Part shown: positions 36,773-46,173 of the stretch, piece after piece
Position numbering within the stretch: the first letter of the stretch is position 1
Layout: every line of letters starts with the position of its first letter
DNA from: Saprospiraceae bacterium
GTDB taxonomy: Bacteria > Bacteroidota > Bacteroidia > Chitinophagales > Saprospiraceae
Reading direction: 5' to 3'
DNA: 64,000 nt
NCBI GenBank assembly: GCA_016712145.1
Contig: JADJRO010000001.1
Coordinates: 2,294,501-2,358,500, forward strand
Notes under the pieces: generated by a model
Told to the model about the DNA's origin: nothing
The model's input: only the letters and a program-made list of their open reading frames with translations
Databases searched by the model: none
Position numbers and translations under genes: made by a program

Positions 36773-37334
36773 ATGGTCTTATATATCAAGAATATGGTTT
36801 GTCATCGGTGCATTCTGGCAGTTGAGCATGAAGCTAAAAATTTAGATCTTGAAATTGATTCATTGCATTTAGGTGAATTGAAATTAAAAACTCAACCAAC
36901 CAATTCAATTCTATCCCAATTTAAGAAAAATCTAAATGCTCTGGGTTTTGAGATATTAGACAATTCCAAACAGCAACTCATCGAACAAATCAAAATTGCA
37001 ATTATTGAGTACATTCAACTCGATACAGACTATGCACATCAAAATTTTTCATATATTTTGACAAAAAAATTAAACAAAGACTACAGTCTATTAAGCAATT
37101 TGTTTTCAGCAGTTGAAGGAATTACCATTGAGAAATATTTAATTCTTCAAAAATAGAGAAAGCCAAAGAACTTCTAATTTATAATGAATTAAGTTTAAGT
37201 GAAATTGCAAATAAGCTTCATTACAGCAGTGTAGCTCATTTATCCAGTCAATTTAAAAAATTTCCGGATTGACACCCAGCCATTTCAAAAACCTAGGAAT
37301 AGACAAAAGACTGGCTTTAGATCAGGTAGGATAG
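36773..37334 (+). pseudogene. AraC-type regulator with N-terminal metal-binding motif, two frameshifts
   Basis: The first 127 residues start with an HMA-like segment MVLYIKNMVCHRC (Cys10, Cys13, the CxxC metal site) and end at a premature TAG (37154). The AraC helix-turn-helix continues in another frame: EKAKELLIYNELSLSEIANK then LHYSSVAHLSSQFKKF. A second shift restores LTPSHFKNLGIDKRLALDQV to a stop at 37334. One base is missing in the A-run at 37149-37153 and one in the CC at 37264-37265. Intact homologs next to copper ATPases in Bacteroidota read through both places. The product would be a copper-sensing regulator of the downstream ATPase. It is either a recent pseudogene or a pair of sequencing errors. 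Confidence 0.8.
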
Positions 37335-37426
37335 GTCCTATTTACAAAATTTTGTAAACCTTTACCAAAATAGTATAATCAGTTATAGAATTTCTAATAG
37401 AACTTTGTCTATTATTTCTAATCGAT

Positions 37427-39847
37427 ATGTCTGTAATCAAAGAACAATTAATACTACCCATTGACGGAATGGAAAGTGAACACTGTTCGCTACTTATTCA
37501 TTCAAATTTGTCAAAAGTTGAAGGACTGCAAAACAACAAAGTTGAACTGAATAATAAACGGGTTTTAATTGAAACTGAAAATCCTGTACAAGCTATCCAA
37601 CTTGCAGTGAACACCATTGAATCCCTGGGATACAAGGTCCCTGTATTGACTAAAGATTATCCTGTTCGTAACATGAGTTGCAGCGCTTGTGCAGCGCACA
37701 TCCAATCCGTTTTGGAAAAACTACCCGGTGTTTTGTCTGCTTCGGTCAATTTTGCGAATAATTTAGCGCATATAAAATTTATACCTGGACTGATCAGTTC
37801 ACAAAAATTAAAAGATACCTTATACTATATAGGATATGAATTAGTTATTGATGAATCAGAGGAAGCCAAAGACCAACTCGAAGCATTACAAGCAACTCAA
37901 TATACATCGCTCAAATATAGAACCATTGGTTCTATAGGTCTTTCCATTCCTGTTTTTGTAATTGCCATGTTTTTTATGGACATCCCGTATGCAAATTACA
38001 TAATGTGGATTTTAACAACACCGGTACTTGCCTATTTTGGAAAACAATTTTTTATCAATGCCTGGAAACAGGCAAAACACCGATCTGCCAATATGGATAC
38101 ACTGGTAGCAGTGAGCACCGGTGTTGCTTATTTGTTTAGTGTATTTAATACCCTGATCCCTTCATTTTGGCATGAGCAAGGATTGCATGCTCATGTTTAT
38201 TTTGAGGCCGCATCGGTTGTAATCAGTTTTATATTATTAGGAAAGTTTTTAGAAGAGCGGGCAAAAGGAAAAGCTTCGTTTGCTATTAAAAAATTAATGA
38301 GTCTCGCACCTAAAACGGTTCATGTCATACATGAAGGTGATCATCATATGGAAATGCCTGTTCAATTGATAAAAGCAGGTCAAATTGTATTAGTAAAACC
38401 CGGCGAAAAAATTGCTTTAGATGGAAAAATTATCTATGGAACAAGTTTTGTTGATGAAAGCATGCTGAGTGGCGAACCGATACCTGTAGAAAAAAAAATA
38501 GGGGATGCTGTTTATGCAGGTACGATTAATCAAAAAGGGAGCATTCGTTTCATTGCAGAAAAAACGGCAGGAAATACAATTCTTGATCAAATCATTAAAA
38601 TGGTGCAACAAGCCCAAGGAAGTAAAGCACCCGTTCAAAAGTTGGTGGATAAAATTTCCAGTGTCTTTGTTTTTATTGTCATTGGCATTGCCGTGTTGAG
38701 TTTTATAAGTTGGTTGATCTTAAGTGGAAGCAATGCTTTAAGTCACGGCTTACTCGCCTTTGTAACCGTTTTGGTTATTGCATGTCCTTGTGCCTTAGGA
38801 CTAGCTACTCCTACTGCATTAATGGCGGGTATCGGTAAAGCTGCAGAACTAGGAATCCTTATTAAAGACGCGGAAAGTCTGGAATTAGCAAAAAAAATAG
38901 ATGTTTTAATATTGGATAAAACCGGAACAATCACTGAAGGAACTCCTTCTATAGATCAAATCGTATGGCATCAAGAAACAAATGAACTTAAAGAAATATT
39001 GGTTTCCATAGAAAAACAGTCAGAACATCCCTTGGCAGATGCCGTTGTTAAATTCTTCCCGGAAATACAATCTAAACCCATTGCCTCCTTTGAAAGTGAA
39101 ACGGGTAAAGGTGTACGTGCTCAATTTCAAAATGTCTGGTATTATATAGGGACGAAAAACTATCTGAAAGAAAAAGGAATTGATACTTCAGAACGCTTGC
39201 TATCTAAGTTTAATCAATGGGAATCAGAAGCCAAATCCATAATTTGGTATGCAAATGAAACAACAAGTCTTGCAATACTTTCTGTAAGTGATCAGCTTAA
39301 ACCTGGTTCAAAACAAGCAATTCAGGCTTTACAAAAATTAGATATTGAAGTGCATATGTTGACAGGCGATGCTAAAAAAACAGCAGAGACTACAGCCAGA
39401 GAGATAGGAATAAAACATTTTGAAGCTGAAATGCTACCAGAAAGTAAAGCTGCATACATCCGAAAATTACAAGAATCAGGCAAAGTAGTCGCAATGGTGG
39501 GTGATGGAATTAATGATAGTACTGCACTGGCGCTTGCTGATGTCAGCATTGCAATGGGGAAGGGCAGTGATATTGCAATGGACGTTTCCTCAATTACAAT
39601 TATTTCATCGGATTTAAGAAAAATTCCCCAAGCAATTAAATTATCTGAATACACGCTAACTACCATACGTCAAAATCTATTTTGGGCTTTTATCTATAAT
39701 ATAATTGGAATACCCATTGCGGCTGGCATATTATATCCAGTGAATGGGTTTCTATTAAATCCTATGATTGCAGGAGCTGCAATGGCATTTAGTTCGGTAT
39801 CTGTAGTCAGTAATAGCTTAAGATTACGATCTAAAAAACTGAATTGA
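37427..39847 (+). CDS. copA: Copper-exporting P1B-type ATPase
   Basis: 806 residues. Two N-terminal HMA-type domains: the first lacks its first Cys (GMESEHC, Ser17 in place of Cys), the second has the full CSAC pair (Cys85, Cys88). Eight membrane segments follow, with the CPC transport motif (Cys453-Pro-Cys455), the phosphorylation motif DKTGT (Asp497), and the hinge GDGINDSTALALADVSIAMG. The C-terminus carries YN and MxxSS-like residues (YNIIGIP, AMAFSSVSVV) of Cu(I) pumps. It exports copper from the cytoplasm using ATP. The regulator pseudogene upstream is the likely control gene. Confidence 0.95.
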   Translation: MSVIKEQLILPIDGMESEHCSLLIHSNLSKVEGLQNNKVELNNKRVLIETENPVQAIQLAVNTIESLGYKVPVLTKDYPVRNMSCSACAAHIQSVLEKLPGVLSASVNFANNLAHIKFIPGLISSQKLKDTLYYIGYELVIDESEEAKDQLEALQATQYTSLKYRTIGSIGLSIPVFVIAMFFMDIPYANYIMWILTTPVLAYFGKQFFINAWKQAKHRSANMDTLVAVSTGVAYLFSVFNTLIPSFWHEQGLHAHVYFEAASVVISFILLGKFLEERAKGKASFAIKKLMSLAPKTVHVIHEGDHHMEMPVQLIKAGQIVLVKPGEKIALDGKIIYGTSFVDESMLSGEPIPVEKKIGDAVYAGTINQKGSIRFIAEKTAGNTILDQIIKMVQQAQGSKAPVQKLVDKISSVFVFIVIGIAVLSFISWLILSGSNALSHGLLAFVTVLVIACPCALGLATPTALMAGIGKAAELGILIKDAESLELAKKIDVLILDKTGTITEGTPSIDQIVWHQETNELKEILVSIEKQSEHPLADAVVKFFPEIQSKPIASFESETGKGVRAQFQNVWYYIGTKNYLKEKGIDTSERLLSKFNQWESEAKSIIWYANETTSLAILSVSDQLKPGSKQAIQALQKLDIEVHMLTGDAKKTAETTAREIGIKHFEAEMLPESKAAYIRKLQESGKVVAMVGDGINDSTALALADVSIAMGKGSDIAMDVSSITIISSDLRKIPQAIKLSEYTLTTIRQNLFWAFIYNIIGIPIAAGILYPVNGFLLNPMIAGAAMAFSSVSVVSNSLRLRSKKLN

Positions 39848-39848
39848 T

Positions 39849-40943
39849 TTAATTTGAAATAAAACTTTCAAGAACAGAGTAATCCTGATTAACATCATTT
39901 GAACAATTTATATGCAAACACTTAGCTTGTTTTGAACTTAAATATTCACAACTAGAATCCCTTTCAGTATGTATAAAATTAATTATAGGAATTCCACTAG
40001 CGACATACTCCTCCAATTTACTTGGTAATCCCGGATGATTTACGTTTGCAAAATTTATTAATATATCACTATTCGCATATGCTTCTTCTAATTCTTGATC
40101 CGAATTACAATAGCTGATTTTAATTAATAGTGGATTTTGCTTAGCTAATTTTACAATCGGCTGATCTTGATTCCCAAATAATTGCAAAATCATAGGTCTC
40201 TTTGAATGTGTTTGAATATATTTTAAAATGTAATAAACTTCTCTTATGCCGGGGCGAACCGGATGGTATGTATTTCCAATAAAACTAAATCTTAGTATTG
40301 GAGAGGAAATAGGCTTGCTGTTTTCAAATTTGATATTAACTCCATTGGGTACAAGTTGAGTTTTTTCCTTATTAATTGAATAAACTTTGATAAAGTGATT
40401 CCTAATAGATTCACAATTTAAAATGATCCGATTTGCTGATACCAGCACCTTCCGTTCGATTGTCTGGTGAATGCACCAATTCGATGTCATAGGCGAAAAG
40501 TAAACATCGCCTATATCTGCATGCCATTCATGCTTAAAGTATTTTTGAAGCACGATACCTATCAAATGACTGCTAAACGGATTTGAAACTGTATAGATTA
40601 AATCATCCGCCTTTCTAAATTTAACCAAATACAGTATCAAATAATAAATTTGAATAAATACATAGCGATCCGGAATGATGCATTTACTTATAAAATCAGC
40701 TAATTGATTGTACCGAATCCTTTTTATTATACTTAATAGGAATTCGAGTTTATTATAATTCCACTTATTAATGAATAATTTGTCAGTCGAAGGTATGCTT
40801 TGACTTGACTGCTGATTAGATGTAGAAATAATCAAATACTCTTTTCCAAAAAAACCCGATTGCTCCAAATTCTGAATTCGAAACGACCGGGGATTTCTCT
40901 TAGGAGGGTAATTGTGACTAAATATTACAATCCTCATAAACAA
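39849..40943 (-). CDS. Glycosyltransferase (GT4-like)
   Basis: 364 residues. The N-terminus RIVIFSHNYPPKRNPRSFRI is the usual start of family 4 transferases; a C-terminal GT-B half follows (about 200-350: RFSFIGNTYHPVRPG, then YANSDILINFANVNHPGLPS and KLEEYVASGIPIINF). It would transfer a sugar from a nucleotide donor to a growing lipid-linked glycan. Last gene of the glycan operon, overlapping the upstream transferase by 10 bases. Confidence 0.8.
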   Translation of the reverse strand: MFMRIVIFSHNYPPKRNPRSFRIQNLEQSGFFGKEYLIISTSNQQSSQSIPSTDKLFINKWNYNKLEFLLSIIKRIRYNQLADFISKCIIPDRYVFIQIYYLILYLVKFRKADDLIYTVSNPFSSHLIGIVLQKYFKHEWHADIGDVYFSPMTSNWCIHQTIERKVLVSANRIILNCESIRNHFIKVYSINKEKTQLVPNGVNIKFENSKPISSPILRFSFIGNTYHPVRPGIREVYYILKYIQTHSKRPMILQLFGNQDQPIVKLAKQNPLLIKISYCNSDQELEEAYANSDILINFANVNHPGLPSKLEEYVASGIPIINFIHTERDSSCEYLSSKQAKCLHINCSNDVNQDYSVLESFISN

Positions 40944-42061
40944 GCAGTATAAATATTATTCAATTCTTCTCCAGTTATATTATTTATGGAATTTACATTA
41001 ACCGATTGAAATGCATTTATACATAATCCATTATATGCTTTTTGAGACAATTTTAATACCCTATCCAATGTATCTTCAATTGCTTTTAAGTTAGTTGCGT
41101 CTGTAAGATATCCATTAAACCCATGGATAACCGATTCAGGAATATCACAATGTGAAGTGCTAATAACCGGTTTAGCTAAATTTAAACTGTCTTTAATAAA
41201 AATGGGACATCCTCCTTCCGTATCATAACTTTTGGAACGCTTACTTAAATTAACCGCAAAATGATGCTTCATTAAATGATTTAAATAACGATCCGGAGTC
41301 ATTTTATCCAGAATACGTATCGAATGATTTACTTTCTTTACTAATAGTTTTTGAATCTCAGCATAGTAATTTTTATCTACCGGTTCCCCAATCATAACTA
41401 TTTTAAGTCGACCCGCATGGCGATCCTGCAATGCCTCCAATAATGCCAATTGGTTCTTCTTCTCTGTAAAACTTGCTGCCTGTATCAATCGAATCGGGGA
41501 TTGCCAGTTTATCGGTTTTAAAATTCCATTTCTTGAAAATAGTAAATGCAAGATGCTGATTTGCCTTGATGGAATTCCATATTCCAACAATACATTTCTT
41601 GAATACCTTCCTTCTACGATAAATCGACACCCTAAATGAGCCAAATTTTGATAAGCTTTTAAAGTTCCTGATTTACTCTTAACCAGAAATTCATAATCAA
41701 ATCCGTAAAATGAAATCAAAACTGGAATTTTTAATTTCTCAATTAATTGCATCTGTCTAATTGCAGTATTTGCAAAATGAAAATGAATGATATCGATGGA
41801 TTCTCTGATTACATAGTTATAAAGACGGCTTGATGAGCTTAAATCCAATAATGAGCATAACACTTTATTGTAAATTGGAACCGGATATGTACTCGTAAGA
41901 CTGCCAGGAACCATCGGATACTTTAGTTTATAATCATTTATGTGATATCGGGCGGCTATATGATGTTCGCAGTTTGACCCAGTACTTTGCAGAATAGAAT
42001 CAATCCAATTCATAGTTTCAGGCAAATAGCTATCCAATATATGCAATACCTTAAAGAACAT
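40934..42061 (-). CDS. Glycosyltransferase (GT4 family)
   Basis: 375 residues with a GT-B layout. N-terminal part VLHILDSYLPETMNWIDSIL and IIHFHFANTAIRQMQLIEKL; C-terminal donor-binding half (about 195-345: RLIQAASFTEKKNQLALLEA, LKIVMIGEPVDKNYYAEIQ, then VNLSKRSKSYDTEGGCPIF and LAKPVISTSHCDIPESV). The EGGCP region replaces the usual E-x7-E motif of GT4. It overlaps the asparagine-synthase-like gene by 11 bases, so translation is coupled. Sugar and acceptor unknown. Confidence 0.85.
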   Translation of the reverse strand: MFFKVLHILDSYLPETMNWIDSILQSTGSNCEHHIAARYHINDYKLKYPMVPGSLTSTYPVPIYNKVLCSLLDLSSSSRLYNYVIRESIDIIHFHFANTAIRQMQLIEKLKIPVLISFYGFDYEFLVKSKSGTLKAYQNLAHLGCRFIVEGRYSRNVLLEYGIPSRQISILHLLFSRNGILKPINWQSPIRLIQAASFTEKKNQLALLEALQDRHAGRLKIVMIGEPVDKNYYAEIQKLLVKKVNHSIRILDKMTPDRYLNHLMKHHFAVNLSKRSKSYDTEGGCPIFIKDSLNLAKPVISTSHCDIPESVIHGFNGYLTDATNLKAIEDTLDRVLKLSQKAYNGLCINAFQSVNVNSINNITGEELNNIYTACL

Positions 42062-43718
42062 GCTGTGTATTCTTATTCATCATTTTTATAATTAGCACCA
42101 GAGACACTACTCTGAATTTTAATTCTCTTGAATTCGGAATTCTACTAATTCCCAAATCCCTAATTTCACTCTTAAAATGCAAAAGCCATTGGTTTAATTC
42201 CCGGTCAATTTCATTATAATTGATAAAATGCTTTGAGGAGCCAAAAAATTGAGCTATTTTTTCTCTAATAGATGGTAATCTGGAAGAAACTGCTAATAAA
42301 TTTAAAAAAATGTATTGAGGAGGGATTCCTGTTCGTTGCCAGGGTATGTCTAACAATTGTTTCGGTAAATATTTATTTAAAAATTTTAAGTAAAACCTGT
42401 GGTTCAATTGCAAGCAATCATCGATACTATAATTTAAAGCCATCCAGTTCATATTATAATATGGAAGGATTAATTTACAATGAGAAGACAACAAATAAAC
42501 ACTATGCGCAGACTGATTGCGAATTTTTTGATCGATTAAATACGAATCTATGCATTGCTTAGAATAAAAAACATCTTCACTTTCATCCGGGCTGGTTCCT
42601 AATTTAAGATATTTAGCTATCAAAGAAGGCTTCATTGCTGAATTAGCATCGCTCCGATTCGCATAGATTCCACCACCAAAAAATCCATGAAAATAAACAG
42701 GATAGCTTGCTGCAATATATTTATGGACAGGTGCCTCGTGCAAATGTCCTAAATGGAGCAAGCCATCCACTTTCCAAAAGGCGCCCAATCGATTTTCTAA
42801 CCAATTAGACATTCCTATCTGTATAAATTCATGTTTTATACTAAGAGTCTTTGCAACTTTTTGAGCTATTTGTATTTCATAATTTACCGCATTTCCGAAA
42901 CTAAATGAATTAAGATGGCAGGTTTTGGAAGCAATATATGCAATCAAACGACTGTCTAATCCACCACTGAGACTTACTCCAAATGAATTACAATCTTCTT
43001 GATCTAACTGTGAAATTCCTGATTTAAATAATTGATAATACGAATCTAACATTTCCTCAATGGGTCTTGTTGTTTTTGATACTTCAGACCAGGTCCAATA
43101 ATAGGTTCTATTTAATTGACTCGTTTCGCAGTCAAGTGAATACATACTGGCTGGACGCATCCTGACGATCTCAGTAAACCAGGATTGGTTTGAAATTAAA
43201 TGTCCATTATCTAAATAAGACTGCATTGCCTGCGTATTCCAGCTTAAATTTCCATCAGCCACTTCTTTAATAAGTTTGATTTCACTGGAAACAATAATTT
43301 GTCGTTCATCCTGATATAAATACAAGGGAAAAAAACCCAGATAATCGGTGTATATAGAAACCTTGTTGTTTATTTCATTGAAACCAATATAACAATAAGT
43401 TCCATTCAATTGATTGAACACTGTTTTTATGTCAGGGAGCTCCTTATAGAATATCGTTCGACAGTTTTTTCCTTCTTTCCTTTCATTAAATGTGTTTTTC
43501 TGGAAAGAAAAATTCCCTAATATAAATGCAGTGGCGTCTGGTGTCTGAATTTTAATTGGCTTTACTGGAGTCAAATGATCATAAAATAGAGCCCAATGAT
43601 TTTTTTCAATCACAAGATTCAGATCCTTTGACACGCTCGTATTAAAAGCTGTTGATTTTAATTTCCATTGTTGAAAAGAATTGTTCTTCGAAAATATAAA
43701 TAACAACTTTGCCATCAC
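42051..43718 (-). CDS. Asparagine-synthase-like amidotransferase
   Basis: 555 residues. The N-terminal part resembles the glutaminase (Ntn) domain of AsnB-type enzymes but begins MMAKLLFIFSKNN, without the Cys2 nucleophile, so it cannot use glutamine in the usual way. It keeps TDYLGFFPLYL. The synthetase domain has the ATP-pyrophosphatase motif S251-G-G-L-D-S256 and the following SFGNAVNYEIQIAQKV. Such enzymes in glycan clusters (WbpG/WbmI relatives and others) activate a carboxylate and add ammonia from another source. Here it would amidate a sugar acid or a peptide-like group of a surface glycan. It overlaps the flippase gene by 4 bases. Confidence 0.8.
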   Translation of the reverse strand: MMAKLLFIFSKNNSFQQWKLKSTAFNTSVSKDLNLVIEKNHWALFYDHLTPVKPIKIQTPDATAFILGNFSFQKNTFNERKEGKNCRTIFYKELPDIKTVFNQLNGTYCYIGFNEINNKVSIYTDYLGFFPLYLYQDERQIIVSSEIKLIKEVADGNLSWNTQAMQSYLDNGHLISNQSWFTEIVRMRPASMYSLDCETSQLNRTYYWTWSEVSKTTRPIEEMLDSYYQLFKSGISQLDQEDCNSFGVSLSGGLDSRLIAYIASKTCHLNSFSFGNAVNYEIQIAQKVAKTLSIKHEFIQIGMSNWLENRLGAFWKVDGLLHLGHLHEAPVHKYIAASYPVYFHGFFGGGIYANRSDANSAMKPSLIAKYLKLGTSPDESEDVFYSKQCIDSYLIDQKIRNQSAHSVYLLSSHCKLILPYYNMNWMALNYSIDDCLQLNHRFYLKFLNKYLPKQLLDIPWQRTGIPPQYIFLNLLAVSSRLPSIREKIAQFFGSSKHFINYNEIDRELNQWLLHFKSEIRDLGISRIPNSRELKFRVVSLVLIIKMMNKNTQHVL

Positions 43719-45148
43719 ATAATTTTCAAACGGAACAATTCAATTATTTTATCGCGATAAAAAATAAAATTGATACTAAATAAGCCTGCAACTGCACAAA
43801 GCAAAGAACTAATAAATTTCGGATTCATCAAATGAATCAAATACAAAACGATGCAACAACACATTAAATAGATCGTATATTTTAGTAGCGCTTTATAAAA
43901 CAATTTGACATCTTCAAAATAAATTAATAGACGGTGTATTGAATATACTAATACCGAGAAGCTGAGAAATATATTAATTAATAAAAATTTATAAATATCT
44001 GTTTGTGTCCAATAAACTACAGCAATAAATACATAATTTATAATTAGTACTGCAATATTCCATTTTAAAAGTCTTGAAGATTCTCCTAAAGCTAATAATT
44101 GATTGAAAACTATATTATTGATCGAACGAATCATTGCCATGATTACAATGAATCTAGAAAACTGCAAAATGCTGTATTCAGGATCTTTAAAAAGTAGTGG
44201 AATGATATCAGACAAATGCGAATAAACAATTAAATAAATGGTAATACATACCAGGGCATGACTTAATAAACTTTCTTTAATTATATCCTGTCGGTGTTTA
44301 ACATCATTCTGGTACTTTGCCAACAATGGAAAAATCGCCTTATTAAATATTGGATTGATTTTAGAAAATAAAAGATAGCTAAATTCAGAAGCAATATTAT
44401 ATGGACCCAAAACCAACAAGCCAAAGACGGAACCAACTAATACCGTATCAAAATTACCCTGTACAAAACTGATACCTTGATTCAAAACCTGATAAGCTGA
44501 AAAGGAAACATGTTCCTGAACTGATTCATTAATTTGATCGTTATAAATCAGGAGTTTGGTATAAATCCATGAAAGGGTATAAAAAATGCTAAATCTTAAA
44601 AACAAGCCAATACAAAATACCAATATTGGATCAACATACCAAATTGCAAGTAGAATCCAAATAAATTCTGCTGTTCCAGATAAAATTAGAAATAAACTAA
44701 TTTGTTTTTGTTTTAAATGATGTTGCAATATAGAAGGATACATACTTCCAATACCTATAGTACAAAAAAGTACTAAGGATATTATTACAACATATGGGTA
44801 ATTTATAAGATAGGTATACTCCCATAAATAAAATCCTATAAGCAATCCAATACAAATACACAACAGTAAATACTGTATGTTTCTCAATTTAGTAAGTATT
44901 TCCTTAGTAAATTCAGCTTTTTGAATGATAGAAACAAACATCCCAGGATCCAGTAAAGCCATTGCCAATCTGAATACTATTTGAAATATGGTATAAATTC
45001 CCATCTCCTTATACCCTAGAAATTGTCCAAGAAATACAAGACTTGCTAATTGCAATAAGCTCATATAGAGCGAACTGGCAAATTGCCATCTGAACAGATG
45101 GTTTAAAGTATGTTGAGGGCTTGTATTTTGATCAGGAATTACGGACAA
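43715..45148 (-). CDS. Polysaccharide flippase (Wzx/MATE-like)
   Basis: 477 residues with about 12 to 14 membrane helices and short loops. The start (LNHLFRWQFASSLYMSLLQL, then FLGQFLGYKEMGIYTIFQIV) is typical of oligosaccharide flippases of the Wzx/RfbX family, which move lipid-linked repeat units from the inner to the outer leaflet of the inner membrane. Gene overlaps with the amidotransferase and the formyltransferase tie it to the same glycan. Confidence 0.85.
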   Translation of the reverse strand: MSVIPDQNTSPQHTLNHLFRWQFASSLYMSLLQLASLVFLGQFLGYKEMGIYTIFQIVFRLAMALLDPGMFVSIIQKAEFTKEILTKLRNIQYLLLCICIGLLIGFYLWEYTYLINYPYVVIISLVLFCTIGIGSMYPSILQHHLKQKQISLFLILSGTAEFIWILLAIWYVDPILVFCIGLFLRFSIFYTLSWIYTKLLIYNDQINESVQEHVSFSAYQVLNQGISFVQGNFDTVLVGSVFGLLVLGPYNIASEFSYLLFSKINPIFNKAIFPLLAKYQNDVKHRQDIIKESLLSHALVCITIYLIVYSHLSDIIPLLFKDPEYSILQFSRFIVIMAMIRSINNIVFNQLLALGESSRLLKWNIAVLIINYVFIAVVYWTQTDIYKFLLINIFLSFSVLVYSIHRLLIYFEDVKLFYKALLKYTIYLMCCCIVLYLIHLMNPKFISSLLCAVAGLFSINFIFYRDKIIELFRLKIM

Positions 45149-46103
45149 TTTTCTTTATTTGAAAATAATAAAAAAAGGCTGGAAGGTAATTGATGCTTTG
45201 AATGATAAAATTACGGTAATCTTTACTAATAATAAGTGAGATTCCTTTGATTCGTATCCGATTCGTTGAATTTTTTGAAATACCAGCTGGCTTAAAATGA
45301 ATCAAATAGCGATCCTGTAATATAAACCTCTTTGAAAACTTACACTTTTCAAACCAATCCAATCCACTTTGATCCCAATTCAATTTGTGGAAATTTACAA
45401 AGTCCCTTTTTGTAAATAAACTGGCAGGCTTGTTTTCAGCAACAAACTCTTTCACTACATGGACTAATTTATAAATTTGATTGGAAGCATGCAATGTGAG
45501 TTCATCTGAGATGGCCGCTACCGGATTTTCTGAATTCAAGCTTTCCTTTGAAATGCTCATTTTATTTTGAAACAAAATTGGACCCGCATCAAATAGCTCA
45601 TTCATCTTATGAAAGGTATAACCAAATTCCAAATCAGCTTGAACACATTGCCAAAAAACAGGAAAACAACCTCGGTATCTCGGTAATAATGAATAATGAA
45701 AATTGATCAATCCATTAGGGCAGGCCCGTAAGAGATCACCACTTACTTTTTCATGCAATCCTGCCGATAAAATGAATTCTTTATCTTTCAAGTATTCTAT
45801 TAGCTCAGGATTATTTACTGAATCAAAAACTAAAAATGGAATGTGGTGGCGATGGGTATAATATTTCCAATAAACTAAACTTGCAGTTTTTAGTAGCGGA
45901 TTGGCCTTTAAGCTCAAAACAAAACGCAGAAAAAATGATGCATTTGAAGGTTTTAAAACAAATGGTTTTTGGCTTATAAAAATCAATAGAAATGGCCCTT
46001 GCTCTACTAGTTTTGGAACAAATGTTTTTGTAAAATAACTATCCGGACAGCCTATGTATGCCCTTTTTACTGTATTTGTTGTACGTTGTTGAATGAGTCC
46101 CAA
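45132..46103 (-). CDS. Formyltransferase family protein (likely sugar formyltransferase)
   Basis: 323 residues, first gene of the operon. The catalytic pattern of N10-formyl-THF formyltransferases is complete: Asn134 and His136 in INFHYSLLPRYRG and Asp172 in FDAGPIL. The Fmt-like core is preserved but the C-terminal RNA-binding half is replaced by a different domain. It probably formylates an amino group on a nucleotide sugar or lipid-linked sugar. It overlaps the flippase gene by 17 bases and has a -7 element just upstream. Confidence 0.82.
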   Translation of the reverse strand: MGLIQQRTTNTVKRAYIGCPDSYFTKTFVPKLVEQGPFLLIFISQKPFVLKPSNASFFLRFVLSLKANPLLKTASLVYWKYYTHRHHIPFLVFDSVNNPELIEYLKDKEFILSAGLHEKVSGDLLRACPNGLINFHYSLLPRYRGCFPVFWQCVQADLEFGYTFHKMNELFDAGPILFQNKMSISKESLNSENPVAAISDELTLHASNQIYKLVHVVKEFVAENKPASLFTKRDFVNFHKLNWDQSGLDWFEKCKFSKRFILQDRYLIHFKPAGISKNSTNRIRIKGISLIISKDYRNFIIQSINYLPAFFYYFQIKKIVRNS

Positions 46104-46119
46104 GTCTATAATTGAAAAT

Positions 46120-46127
46120 CAAAAGTA
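46120..46127 (-). promoter_or_regulatory. Candidate -7 element of the glycan operon
   Basis: On the reverse strand TACTTTTG fits TAnnTTTG, 17 bases before the formyltransferase ATG, giving a very short leader. No clear -33 box. Confidence 0.35.
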
Positions 46128-46173
46128 GTACACAGCACCTGACAATTCCAATAAAAAGATTTACTTTGCATAA

